28,164 bases of DNA. Origin: JBMOPD01 sp049323615 (GTDB taxonomy: Bacteria; Bacillota; Desulfotomaculia; Desulfotomaculales; Desulfocucumaceae). The stretch is from contig JBMOPD010000082.1 in NCBI GenBank assembly GCA_049323615.1, positions 1 through 28,164 of the forward strand, written 5' to 3'. The translations under genes were made by a program, and so were the position numbers. The notes beneath the pieces are model-generated. The model saw nothing but the letters and a program-made list of their open reading frames with translations. It was not told the origin of the DNA and did not search any database. Of this stretch, positions 14,903 to 22,111 are shown in pieces (within the stretch, counting starts at the first letter, position 1; every line of letters begins with the position of its first letter).

Positions 14903-15175
14903 ATGATGGCGGTGGAGTGGAAATATGTCTTCCTGATTTTGATGGGGCTGTGCGGGGTGCTTGTGGCTGCTGCCTTTCTGGCCAGGCCCGTCAAGTGGCT
15001 GTTGCGGCTGGCCGGTTATGCCGTTGTGGGCACGGTGCTTATCCTGCTGTTGAACGTTATTCTGGGGCAGATGGGAATGCGTATCGCGCTCAATCCGGCA
15101 ACCGTTCTTACGGCAGGGATTCTCCAGATTCCGGGGGCGCTTTTGCTGGTTCTTTTAAACTACCTTTTTGTTTAA
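14903..15175 (+). CDS. bofA: Pro-sigma-K processing inhibitor BofA family protein
   Basis: The protein is 90 residues with two hydrophobic helices (about 8-27 and 33-58), then ILGQMGMRIALNPATVLTAGILQIPGALLLVLLNYLF. The NPATVLTAGILQIPG stretch is the family signature. In Bacillus BofA sits in the forespore outer membrane and holds the SpoIVFB protease inactive until the sigma-G signal arrives. In other Firmicutes it is a general sporulation marker. It follows recR, as in Bacillus, with a 113-base gap. Start ATG 14903 or the adjacent ATG 14906 cannot be told apart. It supports an endospore-forming host. Confidence 0.92.
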   Translation: MMAVEWKYVFLILMGLCGVLVAAAFLARPVKWLLRLAGYAVVGTVLILLLNVILGQMGMRIALNPATVLTAGILQIPGALLLVLLNYLFV

Positions 15176-15242
15176 CATATGTCAGACTTATCTGGTTCTT
15201 ACTTTTAAAAGGCGTAATTTTAAAATAATAAAACCAGTTTTG

Positions 15243-15271
15243 TTGACTTGACTTTTTTTTTGCAATATACT
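15243..15271 (+). promoter_or_regulatory. Strong promoter ahead of a leader terminator
   Basis: TTGACT (15243-15248), a 17-base spacer containing a run of nine T, and TATACT (15266-15271) make a near-consensus promoter. Transcription would begin near 15278, only about 12 bases before a terminator hairpin. It is followed by the P-loop ATPase gene. Confidence 0.6.
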
Positions 15272-15289
15272 TAATATGGCGTTGCACAA

Positions 15290-15325
15290 CGGGTGTCTTT
15301 TTGTGGTACACCCGGTTTTATTTTA
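15290..15325 (+). terminator. Intrinsic terminator in the leader
   Basis: CGGGTGT (15290-15296) pairs with ACACCCG (15308-15314) and is followed by GTTTTATTTTAT. It could end the bofA transcript, but it also lies directly downstream of the promoter at 15243-15271. A transcript from that promoter would be about 45 bases unless it reads through. Confidence 0.7.
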
Positions 15326-15401
15326 TAGGATAATCTTTTAATTTCTTGAAACAGGTTAAAAAAACTGGAATGAAAAAATTTCCTGCTAAGGTGGGTCTAA
15401 T

Positions 15402-16067
15402 ATTTCAAGCCGTATAGTGGAAGCATATGTAGGGGAATATGCCAGCGGCAAAAGTGAAGTGGCCGTCAACAGGGCGCTGATGCTGTCCCGGATGGGGCGG
15501 CGCGTTACCCTGGTGGACCTGGATATTGTGGAGCCCTGCTATACTTTAAGGCCCATAAAAAAGGAACTGGCGGCCGCCGGCATCGCAGTGCTGGCCTGGG
15601 AAACCCGGGATATGGTGGGCCTGGGCGAGACCGGCAACGTATTGAGGGCGGAAAACCGCTGGGCCTTGAGGCGGCCCGGGGATATAGTACTTGATATAGG
15701 TTACGGCGTGGAGGGATCCCGCACCCTCAACCTGCTGGAGGGGGCGGCGGATGACCCGGACCTGAAAGTGGTTGCGGTAATAAATATTTCCCGCCCCATG
15801 ACCGGCTCCGGGGACGACATTGCAGGTTATGTAAGGGAACTGGGCAGGGTGGACATGCTGGTGAACAATACCCACCTGGGAGAGGAAACCACCGTTGATA
15901 TAGTTCAGGAAGGGGCCGGGGTTGTGACCGGGGCCGCCCGGGCGCTGGGTGTGCCGGTGCTGGCCACCACGGCGGTGGAGGAAATTGCCGGGCTAATCGG
16001 GCCTGAAGATTGCATGGGAAACCAGGTGTGGCCTATTAAGCGCTATATGCCGAGGACATTATGGTGA
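15402..16067 (+). CDS. P-loop ATPase, ParA/MinD/CobQ-like
   Basis: The protein is about 217-222 residues. A deviant P-loop, GEYASGKSEVAVNRA, lies at the N-terminus, followed by VTLVDLDIVEPCYTLRP, a MinD/ParA-like second motif. The rest is an alpha/beta fold with VVAVINISRPMTGSG and DMLVNNTHLGEETT, the latter resembling the guanine/adenine-specifying region. The only conventional start is GTG 15417, which lacks a ribosome site. An AAGGTGGG site (15388-15395) is properly spaced from an ATT at 15402, giving ISSRIVEAYVGEYASGKSE, so a rare start is possible. It precedes korA by 237 bases. Its link to the oxidoreductase is unknown. Confidence 0.75.
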   Translation: MSSRIVEAYVGEYASGKSEVAVNRALMLSRMGRRVTLVDLDIVEPCYTLRPIKKELAAAGIAVLAWETRDMVGLGETGNVLRAENRWALRRPGDIVLDIGYGVEGSRTLNLLEGAADDPDLKVVAVINISRPMTGSGDDIAGYVRELGRVDMLVNNTHLGEETTVDIVQEGAGVVTGAARALGVPVLATTAVEEIAGLIGPEDCMGNQVWPIKRYMPRTLW

Positions 16068-16071
16068 GTAC

Positions 16072-16212
16072 GGGCTGTGATAAACTTCGCCTAGCTTTGT
16101 CAGCCCCAGCGGTCCGGATGCTCACGTATTACATATACGCTCCGCTCCGCCCCGCCGGCGCTTTCGCGCTATGCTCGTTTCTGACAGCCCTACTGGGGCC
16201 GTGATAAACTTC
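16072..16212. repeat. Intergenic palindromic/direct-repeat element
   Basis: A 17-base direct repeat, GGGCYGTGATAAACTTC, occurs at 16072-16088 and 16196-16212. Between the copies lie GCCCCAG and CTGGGGC, CGTAT/ATACG arms, and a GC-rich run with several small palindromes. It is noncoding. It looks like an intergenic repeat with copies elsewhere in the genome, although this window shows only one. Confidence 0.45.
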
Positions 16213-16244
16213 ATTATGTCAAAGGCCCTTGGAATAATACTTAA

Positions 16245-16279
16245 AGCTGATTGCTGACAGCTAACAGCTGATAGCTTTA
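16245..16279. repeat. Tandem heptamer repeat
   Basis: Five consecutive seven-base units with consensus AGCTGAY (AGCTGAT, TGCTGAC, AGCTAAC, AGCTGAT, AGCTTTA) lie just upstream of the korA ribosome site. The repeat lies within 30 bases of the korA start and might change leader length by slippage. Confidence 0.6.
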
Positions 16280-16304
16280 AAAGGTTTAGGAGGTGTATTG
16301 CTAC

Positions 16305-17393
16305 ATGCCGGAAAAACCAATAAAGGGAGAAAAGCGGTATTTTATGACTGGCAACGAGGTGGTGGCCTATGCGGCGATGGCGGCGAATGCCGATATAATG
16401 TACGGCTATCCGATCACGCCACAGAATGAGATCATGCACTACTGGACCAGAATGGCCCCCAAGTACGGAAAGGAGTTTTTGCAGACCGAGGACGAGCTCT
16501 CGGCCGGGTTTACCACCATAGGTGGAGTGCTGGCCGGTAAAAAATCTTTTACGGCCACCGCGGGCCCGGGCAACACCCTCATGCAGGAGCCCATTTCCAT
16601 GGCCGAGGCCATGAGGCTGCCCATAGTGGTGGTAATCCAGCAGAGGGGCGGCCCGTCCACCGCCACGGTGATTTATTCCCAGCAGGAGGTCACCATGACC
16701 ACCATCGGCGGCAACGGGGAAGGCTTCCGCATAGTGTACTCCACGGCCACCCACCAGGAACTCTTTGACTACACCATCAAGGCCTTCAACACTGCCTGGA
16801 AGTACCGCTTCCCCACCTTTGTCCTGGGGGACGGCTACCAGGCCAAGATGAGAGAGTCCCTGACCATGTACGATCCGGAAGAGAGGGGCATTCATCTGGT
16901 GCCCGCGGAAGCATACCTGGGCAAGCCCGGAACGCCCGGAGTGGACAGGCCGCCCGGACAGTACCGCAACACCTACAATGTTGAGGAAGAACTGTATGAA
17001 GTGGTGGAGAACCTGGCCAGGGACTACAACGCCATTGCTCCCGAGGTGGCTGAATTTGAAAGCCTGGCCGCCGGCCAGTCCGATCTGGTGGTGGTGTCCC
17101 ACGGCGTGGTTTCCAGGGCTGTAAAAGAGGCGGTCAAGGAATTAAGGGAGGCGGGGGTCGATGTGGGCTACTTCCGCCCCATCACGCTGCGCCCCCTGCC
17201 CGAAAAAGAGCTGCGGGACGTGGCCAACAAAGCCAAGTCCCTGCTGCTGGTGGAATCGGCCAACGGCCAGATGGCCCGCCTGATCAAGGAAGCCACATAC
17301 GGCTGCAAGGCGGAGATGATACCCCTGTACAAGCCCGGCATGGGCATAACCGCCGAGGAAGTGGCGGCCAGGGTGAGGTCGATTCTAGACTAG
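16305..17393 (+). CDS. korA: 2-oxoacid:ferredoxin oxidoreductase, alpha subunit
   Basis: The protein is 362 residues. The N-terminal pyrimidine-binding domain includes MTGNEVVAYAAMAANADIMYGYPITPQNEI, then QTEDELSAGFTTIGGVLAGKKSFTATAGPG, the standard alpha-subunit motifs. A C-terminal transketolase-like domain follows (VVVSHGVVSRAVKEAVKEL...VGYFRPITLRPLP). The enzyme oxidatively decarboxylates a 2-oxoacid to acyl-CoA, CO2 and reduced ferredoxin, or runs in reverse. ATG 16305 follows AGGAGGTG. It begins a korA-korB-korC-korD block. Sequence alone does not separate 2-oxoglutarate from branched 2-oxoacids (VOR) or pyruvate, so the kor symbols are provisional. Confidence 0.9.
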   Translation: MPEKPIKGEKRYFMTGNEVVAYAAMAANADIMYGYPITPQNEIMHYWTRMAPKYGKEFLQTEDELSAGFTTIGGVLAGKKSFTATAGPGNTLMQEPISMAEAMRLPIVVVIQQRGGPSTATVIYSQQEVTMTTIGGNGEGFRIVYSTATHQELFDYTIKAFNTAWKYRFPTFVLGDGYQAKMRESLTMYDPEERGIHLVPAEAYLGKPGTPGVDRPPGQYRNTYNVEEELYEVVENLARDYNAIAPEVAEFESLAAGQSDLVVVSHGVVSRAVKEAVKELREAGVDVGYFRPITLRPLPEKELRDVANKAKSLLLVESANGQMARLIKEATYGCKAEMIPLYKPGMGITAEEVAARVRSILD

Positions 17394-17510
17394 ACCGGGC
17401 CGGAAAAAAGAAAAGGCAGTTCAGAGATATAACGCGAAAACGGCCCTGGCGGCCGGAAAGAACGGTTTGATTTATTTTGTTGTGAGAGATTGAAAGGAGG
17501 CCGAAGAGAT

Positions 17511-18269
17511 ATGTCTGTGCAGCTGGCCATGCCAAAAAGCTGGCGTATTGATACAAAACCGCATAAATTCTGTCCCGGGTGCGGCCACGGGCTGGTATTG
17601 AAGGCCCTGGGCCAGGCCATCGACGAACTGGGAATCCAGGACAGGGCGGTATACGGCTGTGATATCGGATGTTCACTGCTTTCCTGGGACTTTTTCAACA
17701 TCGATGCCATCCAGACTCACCACGGGAGAACCACCCCGGTGATCACCGGGCTGAAAAGGGCCAATCCGGAGCTGATCGGTATTGCCTACATGGGAGACGG
17801 AGGCGGGTACGCCATCGGGTCCCAGCACCTGGTCAACGCGGCGGCCAGAAATGAAAAAATCACCGTTATCCTGGTGAACAACACGCAGTACGGCATGACC
17901 GGAGGCCAGATGGCCCCCACCACCATGCCGGGGCAGAAAACCGAAACCTCTCCCTACGGGCGGGACCCGGAAAGGACCGGTTACCCCACCCAGGGCCCGG
18001 AAATGATTGCCGCCATCACCCGGGAAGGGGCCTACGTGGCCCGGGGAACGGTGGCCAATCCCAAGCAGCTGAAGGGCTTTATTAAAAAGGCGCTGGAAAA
18101 CCAGATCAACGGCAACGGGTTTTCTTTTGTGGAAGTGCTGTCCACCTGTCCCACCAACTGGCGCACCAACGCCGAGGAGACGTGGAAATTCGTGGAAAAG
18201 GAAATGACGAAGTATTTCAGGGTAGGAGAAATAAAAGTGCCAGAACCCCGGCATGAGGAGGGAAAATAA
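17511..18269 (+). CDS. korB: 2-oxoacid:ferredoxin oxidoreductase, beta (TPP-binding) subunit
   Basis: The protein is 252 residues. CPGCGHG at about residues 21-27 opens the TPP domain, and YGCDIGCS follows. The TPP and metal-binding motif GDGGGYAIGSQHLVNAAARN ends in NNTQYGMTGGQ (GDG...NN). It forms the active site with KorA and passes electrons to the ferredoxin subunit. The start at ATG 17511 has a strong AAAGGAGG site 10 bases upstream; the in-frame TTG at 17490 would place that site inside the protein. Its stop overlaps the korC start (TAATG). It has no iron-sulfur domain of its own. Confidence 0.93.
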   Translation: MSVQLAMPKSWRIDTKPHKFCPGCGHGLVLKALGQAIDELGIQDRAVYGCDIGCSLLSWDFFNIDAIQTHHGRTTPVITGLKRANPELIGIAYMGDGGGYAIGSQHLVNAAARNEKITVILVNNTQYGMTGGQMAPTTMPGQKTETSPYGRDPERTGYPTQGPEMIAAITREGAYVARGTVANPKQLKGFIKKALENQINGNGFSFVEVLSTCPTNWRTNAEETWKFVEKEMTKYFRVGEIKVPEPRHEEGK

Positions 18270-18835
18270 TGGCTAAGGCGGTTAAAATAATCCTGGCCGG
18301 GGAAGGCGGCCAGGGTGTCCAGTCGGTGGCCGAGATTATCGCCGAGGCTGCCAACGAGGAAGGCCGGGAAGCCCTGTACATTCCCAATTTCGGCGTGGAA
18401 CAGCGCGGCGGCGTTTCGGTGGCTTATTTACAGATCGGGGACAATCCCATCGGCTCGCCCAAGTTTCTGACGGCGGATATCGTCATCGCCCTCAGCGACC
18501 GGGCTATTTACCGGACGCGCAAATACGTGGGGCCCGAAACCGTTTTCGTCTATGACGCGGGCATAGAGGTGCCGAAGGACGCCATACCCACCAACGCCAA
18601 AAAGGTGCTGGCCATCCCGGCCCTGCAGGTGGCCAATGACGAGCTGACTCCCAGGGTGTTCAACGTGATCATAATGGGCGCCGTGGTGAAGGCGACAGCG
18701 GTGGTTTCAGAGGATCGGGCCAAGGACGCCATTGAGAAAAAACTGGGGTACAAGTTTGAGAAAAATCCCGTGCTTCGCGACCTTAACTTCAAGGCCATCG
18801 ACCGGGGCGCCGAACTTGTGGCCGGTTTACTGTAG
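18269..18835 (+). CDS. korC: 2-oxoacid:ferredoxin oxidoreductase, gamma subunit
   Basis: The protein is 188 residues. It begins KIILAGEGGQGVQSVAEIIAEAA, the glycine-rich gamma-domain start, and continues with NFGVEQRGGVSVAYLQIG, a gamma-subunit hallmark. The domain is thought to bind CoA and complete the alpha-beta-gamma-delta complex. ATG 18269 overlaps the korB stop by one base. It lies 13 bases before korD, so the four genes are tightly linked. The sequence looks intact and of family length. Confidence 0.93.
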   Translation: MAKAVKIILAGEGGQGVQSVAEIIAEAANEEGREALYIPNFGVEQRGGVSVAYLQIGDNPIGSPKFLTADIVIALSDRAIYRTRKYVGPETVFVYDAGIEVPKDAIPTNAKKVLAIPALQVANDELTPRVFNVIIMGAVVKATAVVSEDRAKDAIEKKLGYKFEKNPVLRDLNFKAIDRGAELVAGLL

Positions 18836-18848
18836 GGGGTGGCTGTGA

Positions 18849-19106
18849 ATGACGGAAACATTCAAGTCTAGGGAATTTGAAGTGGAAAAAGGTTTCTGGG
18901 CGATATTCCCGGGGCTGTGCAAGGGCTGCGGGCTGTGCATACAAAAGTGCCCCAAGAAGTGCATGTCCTGGTCCGACGTGCTGGGGGTTTACGGCACTCC
19001 GTCGGTGGAAATAAACGACGAGTGCATCGCCTGCGGCATCTGCCAGACCTTCTGCCCCGACTGCGCCATCAGCGTGGCCAAGAAAAAGGGAGAGGAAAAA
19101 GAATAA
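18849..19106 (+). CDS. korD: 2[4Fe-4S] ferredoxin, delta subunit of the oxidoreductase
   Basis: The protein is 85 residues. Two cluster motifs are present: CKGCGLCIQKCP at about residues 24-35 and CIACGICQTFCP at about 60-71, each CxxCxxCxxxC(P). An extra Cys pair near KKCMSW and PDCAI may be ancillary. It relays electrons from the TPP site to free ferredoxin. The gene is last in the operon and a terminator follows 42 bases on. The C-terminus is a lysine/glutamate tail. Confidence 0.93.
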   Translation: MTETFKSREFEVEKGFWAIFPGLCKGCGLCIQKCPKKCMSWSDVLGVYGTPSVEINDECIACGICQTFCPDCAISVAKKKGEEKE

Positions 19107-19147
19107 AAATAGTTCTGATCTGTATAAAAGATATTAAAAACGATAAA

Positions 19148-19175
19148 GGCGGCTGAAAATGCTCAGCCGCTTTTA
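19148..19175 (+). terminator. Terminator of the kor operon
   Basis: GCGGCTGA (19149-19156) and TCAGCCGC (19163-19170) enclose a 6-base loop and are followed by TTTTA. The stem is strong and the location directly after korD is as expected. Confidence 0.85.
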
Positions 19176-19252
19176 TGTTGTAACCACCGGAGCATAACGG
19201 GAATACTTTATATGGGGACCCAATTCCTGCATTTTCAAGGAAGGTGACGGGT

Positions 19253-19450
19253 TTGGCTGTAGATACGGTATCACTGGGCAATTGTCTTTTCTGCGGCTGT
19301 GCCGGCGGTTATGGAGACGGTATATTACTCAGGGGCCGGTTCATCTGCGGGCCCTGTGAGCGGGAATTGATCAACACCGGCTGTGACAGCATTTTTTACA
19401 GCTTTTATGTAAACGGGTTGAAGAATATATGGCGCTGTCCCGTGGACTGA
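19253..19450 (+). CDS. csfB: Sigma-G inhibitor Gin family protein
   Basis: The protein is 65 residues. It has two cysteine pairs, CLFCG and, 18 residues later, CGPCERELINT, within a sequence reading GILLRGRFICGPCE, then IFYSFYVNGLKNIW. This matches the Gin (CsfB) family, whose zinc-bound fold blocks sigma-G in Bacillus during sporulation. The TTG at 19253 follows an AAGGAAGGTGA site; GTG 19244 overlaps it. The position between bofA and yaaO matches Bacillus once the kor block is discounted. The last 46 bases overlap an antisense small gene. It is a second sporulation marker. Confidence 0.85.
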   Translation: MAVDTVSLGNCLFCGCAGGYGDGILLRGRFICGPCERELINTGCDSIFYSFYVNGLKNIWRCPVD

Positions 19451-19662
19451 CCATGGGCTGCTTCCTTTTTCCTGGCCAGGCGCAGCCTGCGGTGGGCCAG
19501 TTCGATATCGGTCTTGATATGCTGCAGCTTTAGCAGGTCAATGCCCGTTTCCCGGGCTATTTCCATGTCCGAAAAGCCCTTCTTCCACGCCCTGATCAGC
19601 CGGCCCACATTGGTGCGGTATTTTTTGCACAGGAATTTCTCATCAATTTTTTCTGATCGCAC
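19405..19662 (-). CDS. Hypothetical small protein, HTH-like
   Basis: The protein is 85 residues, basic and helical. NVGRLIRAWKKGFSDMEIARETGIDLLKLQHIK resembles a helix-turn-helix of the kind in small regulators (A..TGI..LKLQ), but I cannot place it in a family. GTG 19662 is the start with a GGGGATGG site about 7 bases upstream. Its C-terminus lies antisense to the end of csfB, so the two transcripts converge. The frame has normal composition and a plausible start, but the coding status is moderately certain. Confidence 0.5.
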   Translation of the reverse strand: MRSEKIDEKFLCKKYRTNVGRLIRAWKKGFSDMEIARETGIDLLKLQHIKTDIELAHRRLRLARKKEAAHGQSTGQRHIFFNPFT

Positions 19663-19969
19663 GGAACCATCCCCTTCCGTGTTTAATTTTTATTATGGAG
19701 GAATGCGTTCGGAACTTTTTAAAAAAATCTTAAATATAGTTTGCGACAATAAAAACACAATATTAAAATAAAATGTTGGTAAAAAATTTGTAATTATTCA
19801 GTTTTAAGTGGTCAGGATCCGGAATTCAGGGTAAAATTTGAATAAAATAAAATAATTATTGTCACCTTCTGGTTACTAACATCTGGATCTGGATTCTAGA
19901 AATTGTAATCCTTGATTCCTCCGTGATCTTTGTGGTTGGATTTAATTAATTTTCTGGAGAGAGGATTCT
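19663..19969. promoter_or_regulatory. AT-rich intergenic region with a promoter candidate
   Basis: A TTGCGA (19741-19746) with a 17-base spacer and TAAAAT (19764-19769) is a possible promoter for the decarboxylase 200 bases downstream. The stretch CTCCGTGATCTTTGTGGTT near 19919-19937 looks like generic intergenic filler seen in related genomes. No terminator or riboswitch is recognised. A GGAGAGAGGA site precedes the start. Confidence 0.35.
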
Positions 19970-21448
19970 ATGAACCAGGATCAAAACCGGGCCCCGCTGC
20001 TGGAGGCAATGATAAAGTTTGTGCATTCCTCTCCCCGGAGGTTTCATGTGCCGGGGCACGGCGGGGGGAGGGGGGCCCCGGATGACCTGCTTTCCCTGCT
20101 GGGGGCGGCGGTCTTTGCCATGGATACAACCGAACTGCCCGGGCTGGACGACCTGAACAGCCCGGCGGGAGTGATCGCCGGGGCGCAGGAACTGGCGGCC
20201 CGGGCCTTTGGGGCGGACAGGACTTTTTTTTTGGTCAACGGCGCCACCCTGGGGCTGCAGGCCCTGATACTGTCGGCGGGCCGCCCGGGCGGAAAGGTTA
20301 TAATGCCCAGAAACATCCACCGCTCCATTATCGGGGGGCTTATACTGGCCGGTATGGATCCTGTTTTTACCGTGCCGGCGGTGGTACCGGAATTTAATTT
20401 TGCCGCCGGGGTTCCGGCCGGGGAAGTGGAAAGGGCCGTCCGGGAACACCCGGACGCCTGTGCCTTGTTGTGCATACACCCCACTTACTATGGGACGGTG
20501 GGGAATACGGCCGGAATTTCCGCCCTGGCCCGGGCCGCCGGAATGCCGCTCTTAGCCGACGAGGCCCACGGGTGCCACCTGTACTTTCACCGGGGATACC
20601 CGGCGGGGGCGCTTATGGCCGGGGCCGACGCGGCGGTACAGAGCATGCACAAAACGGGGGGGTCGCTCACCCAGTCGTCACTGCTGCACCTGAAGGGTCC
20701 GGCCCTGGACGGGGACAGGGTCTTCTCGGCCTTAAAACTGCTGCAGACAAGCAGTCCTTCCTATCTCCTGGCCGCTTCGCTGGATGCCGCGCGCCGGCAG
20801 CTTGCCCTCCGGGGATTTGATCTGCTGCAGGGGGTGCTGGAGGCGGCCGGCGAACTGAGAGGAGCCCTGTCCGGGATTAAAGGCATGGAGGTCTTCGGCC
20901 CCGGCCACCTGGACGGGGACGGGATTTATGACTACGATCCGGCCCGGGTTGTGGTCAGGGTAAGCGGCCTGGGCCTTACGGGCCACCAGGCGGCGGACTG
21001 GCTGATGCGGCGCCACGGGATCTACGTGGAAATGGGCGACCTGGATAACATCGTGCTGGTGCTGGGCCCCGGGGTGACCCGGGAGGACTGCCGGCGCCTG
21101 TCCCGCGCCCTGGGGGATTTGGCCGCCAGGGAAGGACGCGGCGCTGTCCCGGCGGGCGCCGGGGTGGTGGACATGCCCCCCGCCAGGATGGTAATGAAAT
21201 TGAGAGAGGCCTGGTTTGCCCCCTCCCGGCCGGTAAGCCTGGCCCGGGCCGCCGGGGGGATCTGCGCCGAGTGGGTGGCGGTCTACCCACCGGGCATCCC
21301 CGTGCTGGTCCCGGGGGAGGAAATAAGCGCCGGGGTGGTGAATTATTTAAGCCGGGCAAAGCAGGCCGGGGCCGGTTTTCAGGGTCCGGCCGACCCCGGA
21401 CTGAATTGTATAAGGGTGATCGACTCTTCTCGAGAGGGGAATTGTTGA
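19970..21448 (+). CDS. Orn/Lys/Arg decarboxylase-family PLP enzyme, YaaO-like
   Basis: The protein is 492 residues. The fold type I PLP core includes FFLVNGATLGLQALI (cofactor phosphate region), LLADEAHGCH (the aspartate and histidine near PLP) and the Schiff-base lysine in QSMHKTGGSLTQSS (Lys228). A C-terminal domain holds VAVYPPGIPVLVPGE, a conserved end of this family. These match Orn/Lys/Arg decarboxylases, here the shorter YaaO/SpeA type of Firmicutes. The position upstream of tmk also matches Bacillus yaaO. The amino acid used is not certain; lysine, arginine and ornithine are options. ATG 19970 has a GGAGAGAGGA site. Confidence 0.9.
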   Translation: MNQDQNRAPLLEAMIKFVHSSPRRFHVPGHGGGRGAPDDLLSLLGAAVFAMDTTELPGLDDLNSPAGVIAGAQELAARAFGADRTFFLVNGATLGLQALILSAGRPGGKVIMPRNIHRSIIGGLILAGMDPVFTVPAVVPEFNFAAGVPAGEVERAVREHPDACALLCIHPTYYGTVGNTAGISALARAAGMPLLADEAHGCHLYFHRGYPAGALMAGADAAVQSMHKTGGSLTQSSLLHLKGPALDGDRVFSALKLLQTSSPSYLLAASLDAARRQLALRGFDLLQGVLEAAGELRGALSGIKGMEVFGPGHLDGDGIYDYDPARVVVRVSGLGLTGHQAADWLMRRHGIYVEMGDLDNIVLVLGPGVTREDCRRLSRALGDLAAREGRGAVPAGAGVVDMPPARMVMKLREAWFAPSRPVSLARAAGGICAEWVAVYPPGIPVLVPGEEISAGVVNYLSRAKQAGAGFQGPADPGLNCIRVIDSSREGNC

Positions 21449-21454
21449 CGGGCT

Positions 21455-22081
21455 ATGGGAAAAGGTTTTTTCATTGCCTTTGAAGGCATTGACGGGGCCG
21501 GCAAGACCACCCAGGTCAACCTGCTGTCAGAGGCCCTGGTTGAGAAAGGTTGCCGTGTGCTGCTGACCAGGGACCCGGGAGGAACCGCCCTGGGTGAAAG
21601 CCTGAGGAATGTGCTGCTTTACGGTAAACTGCCCATTGATCCTTTGGCTGAGTCCCTGCTGTACGCAGCGGCCAGGGCGCAGCTGGTGGCCGAGAGGATC
21701 CTGCCGGCCCTCCGGGAGGGCGCGGTGGTGATTTCAGATCGCTTTGCGGATTCCACCCATGCCTACCAGGGCTCCGGCCGGGGGGTCAGCGGGGAATTCC
21801 TGGAGCGGATAAACAGCTGCGCCTGTATGGGGCTGGTCCCGGATATCACCATACTGCTGGATATGGACCCGGCGGCCGCCCCGGCCAGGCTTCAGCGGCC
21901 GGCGGACCGCATGGAAAGAGAAGGGCAGGGATTCTTACGGCGGGTAAGGGAAGGGTACCTGGCCAGAGCAAAGCAGGCGCCGCACCGCTACCTGGTTCTG
22001 GACGCCTCCCGGCCGGCCGGAGAACTGTTTGCCCGGGTATCGGAGGCAGTTGAAAATCTGATACTGTCGAATCTCTCCTGA
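21455..22081 (+). CDS. tmk: Thymidylate kinase
   Basis: The protein is 208 residues. The P-loop GIDGAGKTT is at residues 11-19. LLTRDPGGTALGESLR follows; the usual motif is TREPGGT, so here Asp replaces Glu. DRFADSTHAYQGSGRG (DR[FY] motif and substrate site) and a LID region with DRMEREGQGF are also present. It phosphorylates dTMP to dTDP for DNA synthesis. The start lies 6 bases after the decarboxylase stop and it is probably cotranscribed with it. The Glu-to-Asp change is conservative and may be a lineage feature. It ends 30 bases before holB. Confidence 0.95.
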   Translation: MGKGFFIAFEGIDGAGKTTQVNLLSEALVEKGCRVLLTRDPGGTALGESLRNVLLYGKLPIDPLAESLLYAAARAQLVAERILPALREGAVVISDRFADSTHAYQGSGRGVSGEFLERINSCACMGLVPDITILLDMDPAAAPARLQRPADRMEREGQGFLRRVREGYLARAKQAPHRYLVLDASRPAGELFARVSEAVENLILSNLS

Positions 22082-22111
22082 ATTCAGAATTCTGGTCCCG
22101 GAGGAATACCC

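Noticed and set aside
16122..17102. 326-codon open frame on the minus strand
   Set aside because: It lies entirely antisense to korA, whose protein carries recognisable family motifs. Long antisense frames are common in GC-rich genes.
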